Origin: Alphaproteobacteria bacterium SS10
GTDB lineage: Bacteria > Pseudomonadota > Alphaproteobacteria > TMED2
Direction: 5' to 3'
Length of the DNA stretch: 40,023 nt
Assembly: GCA_019192455.1 (NCBI GenBank)
Contig: JAHCML010000003.1
Span: forward strand, 776,661 to 816,683
Translations under genes and position numbers: made by a program
Notes under the pieces: generated by a model
Told to the model about the DNA's origin: nothing
What the model saw: only the letters and a program-made list of their open reading frames with translations
The model's database searches: none
Shown: piece by piece, positions 33,337 to 40,023 of the stretch
Numbering within the stretch: position 1 is the stretch's first letter
Layout of the letters: the number at the start of each line of letters is the position of its first letter

Positions 33337-34836
33337 ATGAGCTTCACCGTCGCCCTTGTGGGCCGGCCGAATGTCGGCAAGTCGACCCTGTTCAACCGTC
33401 TGGTGGGCAAGCGCATTGCGCTGGTCCATGACACACCAGGCCTGACCCGTGACTGGCGCCGTGGCCATGGCCGTATTGGGCCGCTGGAGTTCGATGTCCT
33501 AGACACTGCCGGCCTTGAGGATGAGCCTGATGAGGCGCTCGAAGGTCGGATGCGACAGAAGACCGAAGAGGCTTTGGGCGAGGCGGATGTGGTCCTGTTC
33601 CTGGTCGATGCCCGCGCTGGCATCACGCCGTTGGACAGCTTCTTTGCCAACAAGCTACGGCGTCAGAAGCTGCCGGTGATCCTGGTGGCCAATAAGGCCG
33701 AGGGCCGGGCAGGGGATGATGGCTATTACGGCGCCTATCAGTTGGGGCTTGGTGACCCAATCCGCCTATCGGCCGAACACGGGCAGGGACTGAACGTCCT
33801 CTATGATGCGCTTGAGCCTTATGCGGCTGAGGAAGAGGCCGAACAGGCTGCCGAGGCTGAGGCCGAGATCGATGGCTGGGCTGATGTTGAAGATGAGCTC
33901 GACGCGCCAGACAGTGATGATGACGAACTGCCAGAAGGCATGGATGAGGGTAACTTCATCTTCGATGAAGATGATGAGGCCGAGGATGATATCGATGATG
34001 AGGCGCTGAAGGAGCGGCCTATCCAACTCGCCATCGTCGGCCGTCCGAATGCCGGTAAATCCACCCTGGTGAACACCTTGCTTGGCCAAGAGCGGATGCT
34101 GACCGGCCCAGAGCCCGGCATTACGCGTGACGCTATTGCGAGTGATTGGGAGCATGAGGGCTGGCGCTTTAAGCTTGTCGACACGGCTGGCCTTCGGCGG
34201 CGTGCCAAGGTCAAAAACCGGCTTGAGCAGATTGCCAATGCCAACACCATCGATAGCCTTGAGATGGCGCAGGTGGTGCTGCTGCTAATCGACGCCAATG
34301 AAGGGTTCGACAAGCAGGACCTAACCATTGCTCGCCGCGTAGTGGATGAGGGGCGCGCCCTGGTGATCGGCGTGAACAAATGGGACGCGGTGGATGACCG
34401 CGCGATGACCCTTCGTGGTTTTGAGGATCGGCTGCAAACCTCGCTGACACAGGTAACCGGTGTGCCTCTGGTCACCATCTCAGGCTTGCGTGGTCGTGGC
34501 TTGCCAAAGCTGATGGATGCCGTGCTGGACGTCTATCGCCGCTGGAATACCCGTATCTCAACCGGCAAGCTGAACCGTTGGCTCGACGGTATGGTCAGTG
34601 CACACCCACCGCCAGCCGTTCAGGCGCGTAGTATCCGCCTGCGCTACATGACCCAGATTAAGGCCCGGCCACCGCATTTTGCGGTCTGGTGTTCGCGGCC
34701 GAAGGAACTGCCTGAAAGCTACCGCCGCTATCTGATGAATGGGCTGCGGGAGACATTCGATCTGGGGGGCATTCCAATGCGCATTTCCCTGCGCAAGACG
34801 GATAACCCCTATGAACACCTCAAGAAAAAGCGTTAG
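33337..34836 (+). CDS. der: Ribosome-assembly GTPase Der
   Basis: Der (EngA) is a double GTPase needed for 50S ribosome assembly. The 499-residue product has two GTPase domains, with P-loops GRPNVGKST (residues 9-17) and GRPNAGKST (235-243). Their G3 motifs are DTAG and DTAG. The second G4 motif is NKWD, and a first-domain NKAE replaces NKxD. A KH-like C-terminal domain (RPPHFAVWCSRPKELPESYR) follows. Between the GTPase domains is a very acidic linker of about 60 residues rich in Asp/Glu, longer than in most Der proteins. The last four bases overlap the convergent SDR gene. Confidence 0.96.
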   Translation: MSFTVALVGRPNVGKSTLFNRLVGKRIALVHDTPGLTRDWRRGHGRIGPLEFDVLDTAGLEDEPDEALEGRMRQKTEEALGEADVVLFLVDARAGITPLDSFFANKLRRQKLPVILVANKAEGRAGDDGYYGAYQLGLGDPIRLSAEHGQGLNVLYDALEPYAAEEEAEQAAEAEAEIDGWADVEDELDAPDSDDDELPEGMDEGNFIFDEDDEAEDDIDDEALKERPIQLAIVGRPNAGKSTLVNTLLGQERMLTGPEPGITRDAIASDWEHEGWRFKLVDTAGLRRRAKVKNRLEQIANANTIDSLEMAQVVLLLIDANEGFDKQDLTIARRVVDEGRALVIGVNKWDAVDDRAMTLRGFEDRLQTSLTQVTGVPLVTISGLRGRGLPKLMDAVLDVYRRWNTRISTGKLNRWLDGMVSAHPPPAVQARSIRLRYMTQIKARPPHFAVWCSRPKELPESYRRYLMNGLRETFDLGGIPMRISLRKTDNPYEHLKKKR

Positions 34837-35585
34837 AGCACGATCCGCTCGCCGTGCCGCTTATCGTCGGCTGATGCCAACTCGATAAACGCATCGACCT
34901 TGGTTGCTGGGTCTGGCTGTGCGCCCTCCTTCTCGCCAGGGAAGGCGAGGGTGCGAAGGCGGGTTGCCATAGGGCCAGGATCGACCAGGTTTACCCGAAG
35001 CGGGTCATCGGCCAATTCCGCGGCATAGGACAACACCATCGCCTCAAACGCGGCTTTACTGGCGCCATAGGTGCCCCAGAAGGGCTTGCGCTCAATCGCA
35101 GAGGCGCAGGTAACGCCGATAAAGCAGCCACCACGCGCCGACTGACGAAGCAAAGGGTCCAGGCTGCGAATTAGGCGATAGGGGCCTTGGCAATTGGTCC
35201 GCCAGGCATCCTCAAACGGTTTGGGGGCACTCTGTGCGACCGGGCTCAACACTTCCATCGTGGCGGCGTTACTGATCACCACATCCAGTTTGCCAAAGCG
35301 CTGGTGTAGCGCGCCGCCGAGGCGGTCGATGGCATCACCATCGCGGATATCCAATGGCACCAGGGTGGCGCCCGCCTTTTTGGCTGCCTCAGCGCCCCCT
35401 TGCTCTGCCGCTGCTGCCTTTAACTCATCGTCCAACGCTTCCAAGGCACCGACGGTGCGGGCAACCGCGATGATGTGATAACCAGCCTTGGCAAAGCCAT
35501 GGGCGAGGGCATTGCCCAGGCCGCGAGAGGCGCCGGTAATCAGGCAGATGGGCTGGTCTGTTGGTGCGGTTGTGTCTGAGGGCAT
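34833..35585 (-). CDS. Short-chain dehydrogenase/reductase
   Basis: The 250-residue product is a classical SDR with a Rossmann fold. The nucleotide-binding motif is TGASRGLG (residues 17-24). An NAA at 106-108 replaces the usual NAG, and the catalytic pair is Tyr173/Lys177 (YGASK). At the usual position of the catalytic Ser, 13 residues before the Tyr, there is Cys160, with Ser162 close by, so the catalytic triad may be shifted or altered. The substrate is unknown. SDR genes are often found beside purF in alphaproteobacteria. Its end overlaps der by 4 bases, convergently. Confidence 0.85.
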   Translation of the reverse strand: MPSDTTAPTDQPICLITGASRGLGNALAHGFAKAGYHIIAVARTVGALEALDDELKAAAAEQGGAEAAKKAGATLVPLDIRDGDAIDRLGGALHQRFGKLDVVISNAATMEVLSPVAQSAPKPFEDAWRTNCQGPYRLIRSLDPLLRQSARGGCFIGVTCASAIERKPFWGTYGASKAAFEAMVLSYAAELADDPLRVNLVDPGPMATRLRTLAFPGEKEGAQPDPATKVDAFIELASADDKRHGERIVL

Positions 35586-35672
35586 GGGAAATCAACGCAA
35601 GCGTGTATTGGCCGCCTGTGGTGGCAGCTTAAGTGTCGTGGCACAAGGGGAAAGCGCGGTGTGGGCGCGTGG

Positions 35673-36362
35673 CTAGTTGCCGCCTCTAACACCAGGGATA
35701 TAGACAGAGCCACCTTGCGATGGTGCCTGTTGAACCGCGCCGCCACCGGTGGTTGGTGCGGGCAGGGCGCTAGGCGGCGTAAAGGTCTGTGGTCGTTGGC
35801 CGCCACCGCGAACCTGGGTTGGCTGGCCAACCGGTTGTGCGGAACCCGGTGCCGCGAAAGATGGCGTCTGGCCCGCAGATGGGAACAACTCATAATTCGG
35901 CAGGTTGCGGATCGTTTCTGGCAGGGCGTCAGGATTGGCTGGGCTCAATGGGCCTGGCTGCGCGGCGCGGTACTGGCGTAGCGCCTCAACGGGGGTTGGG
36001 CCGGTATCAAATGGGCGGAAATTTGGCTCCTCAGGCATTTCCAGGTTGGCGCACATCATCCACATGACGACGGCCTCCGGATATTGCTGAGAGCATCCGA
36101 TTAGCACCTGATACTGGCGGCTATTCGGTGGGTACTGATTGATCAGCGAGACGTAGTCTTGCAGCTCTTTCATGTTGTCGTTTCGGCATTGCTGTTCACG
36201 CGCCGGGTCACCGCCCCATGCCTCATTGCACAAGCGTACAATCCGCTCCTGCAGATCTTCTAACCCACCCTCAGGCGAGGCGTGGGCAATTGGTGCGGAG
36301 GCGACGGCGGCGATGGCACCAAAGATGGCACCAGCAACAAGTGAACGACCGAGACTAAACAT
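35673..36362 (-). CDS. Secreted Cys-containing protein of unknown function
   Basis: I do not recognise a family. The 229-residue product has a signal peptide with likely cleavage after AHA (residue 28). The mature N-terminal domain (about 30-112) is helical and has four Cys (45, 59, 90, 104), suggesting two disulfides in the periplasm. A Pro/Gln/Gly-rich low-complexity region without Cys follows to the end. The frame extends upstream to 36497, but the ATG at 36362 places the hydrophobic signal at the N-terminus and is preferred. It lies between the SDR gene and purF on the same strand. Confidence 0.7.
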   Translation of the reverse strand: MFSLGRSLVAGAIFGAIAAVASAPIAHASPEGGLEDLQERIVRLCNEAWGGDPAREQQCRNDNMKELQDYVSLINQYPPNSRQYQVLIGCSQQYPEAVVMWMMCANLEMPEEPNFRPFDTGPTPVEALRQYRAAQPGPLSPANPDALPETIRNLPNYELFPSAGQTPSFAAPGSAQPVGQPTQVRGGGQRPQTFTPPSALPAPTTGGGAVQQAPSQGGSVYIPGVRGGN

Positions 36363-36515
36363 CTTGTCCCCGATAAAGGCCGGTAGGCCCGGTTTCTCTA
36401 GGGCAGCAGGGCTGCACCATTTCCAAAAGCGGCTGCTTATATTTGCATAAACTAACCCGCAAGCCCACCCGGATGTGGGCCACGGATTTGTTACCAAAAC
36501 TAGCTTATAGCAAGA

Positions 36516-38012
36516 TCAGGCTTGCCGACGCATTGGCGTTGGTTCGGTACCGATTGCGGCGTTTGAATCCTTGTCCGTGCAGGCCACCGGATACTCACCG
36601 GTGAAACATGCATCGCAGAACTGTGGCTGATCGCTCATCCGCTTTGCCTCACCAACGGCGCGGTATAGGCCATCGATGGTAACGAAACTCAGGCTATCCG
36701 CATTGATCATGCGGGCCATTTCTTCAACGCTGTAATTGGCGGCCAGCAGTTTGTCCTGGCTCGGCGTATCAACGCCGTAGAAACAGCTATGGGTGGTTGG
36801 CGGACTTGAGATCCGCATATGAACCTCAGCGGCGCCGGCGGCGCGTACCATCTCAACAATCTTCTTAGAGGTGGTGCCACGTACGATGCTGTCATCGACC
36901 AGAACCACGCGCTTACCCTCAAGCAGGCGGCGGTTGGCGTTGTGTTTCAGCTTCACGCCCAAATGGCGGATTTCGTCGGTGGGCTCGATAAAGGTCCGGC
37001 CAACATAGTGGTTCCGGATGATACCCAGCTCAAACGGGATATTGGCTTCTTCCGCATAACCGATGGCGGATGGCACCCCGCTATCCGGTACCGGGACGAC
37101 CAGATCGGCCTCAACCGGTGATTCCTTCGCCAGCTCATGGCCAATATGCTTACGCGCCTCATAAACAGAGCGGTCGCCAAAGAAGCTATCTGGGCGAGAG
37201 AAGTACACGTACTCAAAGATGCAGAACTTTGATGGGCGTTGATTGAACGGCTTTGAGGAGGTGAGGCCCTCACCATCAATGACCACCATCTCGCCTGGCT
37301 CAATATCGCGCTCAAACGTGGCGCCAATGATGTCAAAGGCGCAGGTTTCCGAGGCCACAACATAGGCATCGCCAAGGCGACCAAGCACCATCGGGCGAAT
37401 GCCCATGGGGTCACGCATGCAATACATGGCGTCCTTGGTCATGCAGACTAGGGAGTACGCCCCCTCCAGCTGTCGCATGGCTCCGACTAGGCGCTCAACC
37501 ACGCTGCCGCCACGGGCGCGAGCCATGAGGTGGATAATCACCTCAGTATCAGTCGTTGCCTGGAAGATTGAGCCGTTGCGTACGAGTTCCTGGCGTACGG
37601 TTATCGCATTGGTCAGATTGCCATTTTGCCCCAAAGCAAAACCGCCAAACTCCATCTCTGCGAAGAGTGGCTGTACGTTGTTCGCCTGTGATGATCCGCC
37701 GGTGGTTGCGTAGCGGTTATGACCAATCGCGATATGGCCCTTGAGGTTGTCAATGACCTCTTCCTTAGAGAAGTGATCGCCGACATGGCCAAGGCCGCGG
37801 TGGTTGTAAAACGCCTCACCATCGGCGGAGACGATACCGGTTCCCTCTTGCCCGCGATGCTGTAGGGCATGGAGGCCAAGGGCGGTCAGTGCGGCGGCGT
37901 CATCATGGCCATAAATGCCAAAGATGGCGCATTCCTCGCGCAGCTTATCGTCGTCGAACGGGTTCGCAATCATCCGGCCCAAATTGGGCGTGGTGGTCGG
38001 GTCAGCGGTCAT
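36516..38012 (-). CDS. purF: Amidophosphoribosyltransferase
   Basis: PurF catalyses the first step of purine synthesis, transferring the Gln amide to PRPP. The 498-residue product has an N-terminal propeptide ending before Cys28 (EECAIFGIYG), which becomes the catalytic N-terminal Cys after processing. The PRPP-binding motif is VVLVDDSIVRGTTSKK. Cys residues in FCIFEYVYF, THSCFYGVD and FCDACFTGEYP match the 4Fe-4S ligands of the Bacillus-type enzyme. A TTG at 38024 is an alternative start; the ATG at 38012 is preferred. cvpA lies just upstream, as in many proteobacteria. Confidence 0.96.
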   Translation of the reverse strand: MTADPTTTPNLGRMIANPFDDDKLREECAIFGIYGHDDAAALTALGLHALQHRGQEGTGIVSADGEAFYNHRGLGHVGDHFSKEEVIDNLKGHIAIGHNRYATTGGSSQANNVQPLFAEMEFGGFALGQNGNLTNAITVRQELVRNGSIFQATTDTEVIIHLMARARGGSVVERLVGAMRQLEGAYSLVCMTKDAMYCMRDPMGIRPMVLGRLGDAYVVASETCAFDIIGATFERDIEPGEMVVIDGEGLTSSKPFNQRPSKFCIFEYVYFSRPDSFFGDRSVYEARKHIGHELAKESPVEADLVVPVPDSGVPSAIGYAEEANIPFELGIIRNHYVGRTFIEPTDEIRHLGVKLKHNANRRLLEGKRVVLVDDSIVRGTTSKKIVEMVRAAGAAEVHMRISSPPTTHSCFYGVDTPSQDKLLAANYSVEEMARMINADSLSFVTIDGLYRAVGEAKRMSDQPQFCDACFTGEYPVACTDKDSNAAIGTEPTPMRRQA

Positions 38013-38067
38013 AAGCGTTCTCAATCACCAGCGTTATGGGCCTCAAGCACGGTCATGATTGACGATG

Positions 38068-38862
38068 CTAGTCATTTGATGGGCCTGAATTGTTTGAACC
38101 TGACCCAGCATCCTGGGCTGCATCCAAGAGCGCCTCAATCGCCTGGCGCTCCAGAGCCTTATAGCCTTCTTCGAGGATGTCGTCACTGGCGCTTCGTGCA
38201 TCGCTGTCATTTGCTGATCCGGCACCATCTGCTTGGTTTGGTTCGGCCACGGGGCGAACCTCGTCCAAGGCAGGTTTAGGTCCAGCACTCTCCTTTGCGG
38301 GCTCCAGGGCCTCGTCCAGGCCAATGGCAGCAACAGTTTCCTCAGGTAGCAACTGAATGATTGTGTTGGCACCCAATAAAATCAAGTTACCTGACCGGGC
38401 CTCACCCAATGTGGCTTCCACACTCTTTGGGTTCGAAATCAGCAGCAGCACGATATAGGCAAGGCAGACAATCAACATGCCGCGCACGAGACCGAAGGCA
38501 AAACCAAGAGATCGGTCCAGGGTACTGAGGCTAGATTTCCGAATGGCTTTGGAGATTTGACCAGAGATTAGCGCCATCACGGCAGCCACGACGATAAAGA
38601 TCACGATGCCGGTCACCGCATTGGCGATCCAACCGGCGGGCAGAACCTGTTCGGCAAAGGGAAGGGCAAGTGGCAGGCCAGCGGCGGCGGCGGTCAGGGC
38701 CACCACAACATTCACAACCTGGAAGAACTCTTTAGTGAAGCCACGGAACAGCGCCAGCAAGCCGGACAGCAGCAGGGTGGCAATCGCTGCAATGTCCACC
38801 CAGTGGATATTGGCGAGTAGGTCGGCGGTTGCACCGCCCGCATTGGCTGCTTCGGCTTCCAT
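38068..38862 (-). CDS. cvpA: CvpA family membrane protein
   Basis: CvpA proteins are inner-membrane proteins first linked to colicin V export and later to envelope stress; the mechanism is not known. The 264-residue product has four transmembrane segments (about 22-40, 45-66, 80-100 and 120-143). Family patterns are VDIAAIATLLLSGLLALFRGFTKE in form, and the loop SLSTLDRSLGFAFGLVRG. The C-terminal 100 residues are acidic and disordered, longer than in E. coli CvpA. It lies between radA and purF on the same strand. Confidence 0.9.
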   Translation of the reverse strand: MEAEAANAGGATADLLANIHWVDIAAIATLLLSGLLALFRGFTKEFFQVVNVVVALTAAAAGLPLALPFAEQVLPAGWIANAVTGIVIFIVVAAVMALISGQISKAIRKSSLSTLDRSLGFAFGLVRGMLIVCLAYIVLLLISNPKSVEATLGEARSGNLILLGANTIIQLLPEETVAAIGLDEALEPAKESAGPKPALDEVRPVAEPNQADGAGSANDSDARSASDDILEEGYKALERQAIEALLDAAQDAGSGSNNSGPSND

Positions 38863-38881
38863 TAGGCCAGAGGCTCCAGTT

Positions 38882-40023
38882 TTATGACGCCACAGGTTCC
38901 GGGCTCATTTGATCGTAGGCGGCATCATCAATGGCCGTTGGCAGGTCCGCCACTGATTTGAAGTGTTCGAGCAATATCTGATCTGCATTGTTCGCCCGGC
39001 CATCGCCAGTACCACTGGCGTTTTTCGCCTTGCCGCGCGGCTTTACCGCGGGTGCCCAGGCCTTGGAAAAGCCAAGTTTTTCAGCCTCTTTTGCCCGTGC
39101 GGCGGCACGTGCCACGGCGCGTACCTCACCGGTCAGCCCAATTTCGCCAAACACCACTGTGCCAGCTGGTGCGGGCTTCTCCTTCAACGCGCTGATAAGG
39201 GCCACAGCCACTGCCATATCCGCTGCAGGCTCGGTGATTCGAAGGCCACCAGCGACGTTGAGATAGATGTCTTCCGTATGGAAGGTGAGGCCACAACGGG
39301 TCTCAAGCACGGCCAAGATCATCGCCAGCCGGTTGCTGTCCCAGCCGACTACGGCACGGCGCGGCGTGCCAAACGCGCTGGGCGCCACCAGGGCCTGGAT
39401 CTCAACCAACAGCGGGCGTGTGCCCTCAATCCCAGCGAAAACACAGGTGCCCGGCACCTGGGCCTGACGATCAGCGAGGAACAGGGCGGAGGGGTTATCA
39501 ACCGGCGCCAGGCCAGCCTCAACCATCTCAAACACACCAATCTCATCCGTGGGTCCGAAGCGGTTCTTTACCGTGCGAAGGATACGGAAGGGGTGGCCGC
39601 GCTCCCCTTCAAAATAGAGGACGGTATCAACCATGTGTTCCAGCACGCGAGGGCCAGCGAGGGTGCCTTCCTTGGTCACATGCCCGATGAGGATGATTGC
39701 GATGTTGTGCTTCTTAGCGGCGCGGATCATCTCCTGCGCCGAGGCGCGAACCTGGCCGACACTGCCTGGCGCGCTGTCGAGCGTATCGACAAACATGGTT
39801 TGGATACTGTCGATCACCAGAATGTCTGGGTGATCCTTCGCCTCCATGGTCGCGACGATATCGCGGACCGAGGTGGCAGTGGCGAGCCTGACCGGTGCCT
39901 TGGCAAGACCGAGGCGTTCGGCCCGCATGCGGATCTGCTCTAGCCCTTCCTCACCCGAGATGTAGGCAACCTCGAGGTTCTGGGAGAGGGCGCCAGCAAC
40001 CTGCAGCATTAGGGTAGATTTAC
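38882..40023 (-). CDS. radA: DNA repair protein RadA (5' part outside the window)
   Basis: RadA is a RecA-like ATPase and helicase in branch migration and recombinational repair. The gene enters at the right edge. The visible part starts within Walker A (KSTLMLQVAGALS), so the zinc-finger N-terminus and the first part of the P-loop are missing. Walker B ILVIDSIQTMF, the RadA-specific KNRFG motif and the C-terminal Lon-protease-like domain (GLRITEPAADMAVAVALISA) are all present. The stop is at 38882. It is upstream of cvpA with a 19-base gap. The frame continues to the window end, so the ATG at 40009 is internal. Confidence 0.95.
   Translation of the reverse strand, partial: KSTLMLQVAGALSQNLEVAYISGEEGLEQIRMRAERLGLAKAPVRLATATSVRDIVATMEAKDHPDILVIDSIQTMFVDTLDSAPGSVGQVRASAQEMIRAAKKHNIAIILIGHVTKEGTLAGPRVLEHMVDTVLYFEGERGHPFRILRTVKNRFGPTDEIGVFEMVEAGLAPVDNPSALFLADRQAQVPGTCVFAGIEGTRPLLVEIQALVAPSAFGTPRRAVVGWDSNRLAMILAVLETRCGLTFHTEDIYLNVAGGLRITEPAADMAVAVALISALKEKPAPAGTVVFGEIGLTGEVRAVARAAARAKEAEKLGFSKAWAPAVKPRGKAKNASGTGDGRANNADQILLEHFKSVADLPTAIDDAAYDQMSPEPVAS

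Noticed and set aside
38963-39943. 326-codon open frame on the + strand
   Set aside because: It is antisense to radA, has no family resemblance and reflects the base composition of the radA codons.
1-40023. CRISPR arrays, tRNA genes, insertion sequences, prophage or defence genes
   Set aside because: I looked for repeats with spacers, cloverleaf arms and transposase or integrase motifs and found none that hold up.

Overview
The window looks like a chromosomal segment of a flagellated alphaproteobacterium, most likely in or near the Rhodospirillales. The reasons are the gene families (DUF6468 and MotE beside fliM, DUF2794, the alphaproteobacterial isocitrate dehydrogenase with a C-terminal extension), the order recA-alaS, and the order radA-cvpA-purF-SDR. 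Coding density is high. I found no tRNA or rRNA gene, no CRISPR array, no insertion sequence and no prophage. This assignment is inferred from gene content and order; no database search was possible.

Positions 509-16184 are a flagellar and motility region. It runs fliL, fliM, a DUF6468 membrane protein, motE, cheY, cheZ, two tandem MotB-like stator proteins and a 1137-residue secreted TPR protein on the + strand. A short - strand block follows (a stand-alone FlhB C-terminal-domain protein, fliO, fliP). The rod and export genes flgB, flgC, fliE, fliQ, fliR and flhB are back on the + strand, with a near-consensus sigma-54 promoter before flgB. Together they cover the rod base, the export gate (FliO/P/Q/R/FlhB), the switch (FliM), the stator (MotB-like, MotE) and the CheY/CheZ signal that acts on FliM. 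No motA, fliG, fliN or flagellin gene is present here.

Positions 16185-23046 hold recA, with a promoter and SOS-operator-like symmetry, and alaS. A tightly spaced set follows: a voltage-gated ion channel with an unusual selectivity filter, a MoxR-type AAA ATPase and a NIPSNAP protein. Next is ompW on the - strand. A perfect FNR/FixK-type palindrome lies between ompW and the divergent CoxE-like VWA gene.

Positions 23240-28989 are the least explained part. The CoxE-like VWA gene is followed by three consecutive genes for large soluble proteins that I cannot assign to a family. They are divergent paralogues: short motifs fall at the same residue numbers in two or all three. The second and third end in similar Gly-rich tails with an aromatic last residue. 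This cluster, possibly working with the MoxR/VWA pair, is the best candidate for an undescribed system.

Positions 29148-40023 are mostly housekeeping genes: icd, DUF2794, a YfgM-like protein, bamB, der, a short-chain dehydrogenase, a small secreted Cys-containing protein, purF, cvpA and radA (cut by the right edge).
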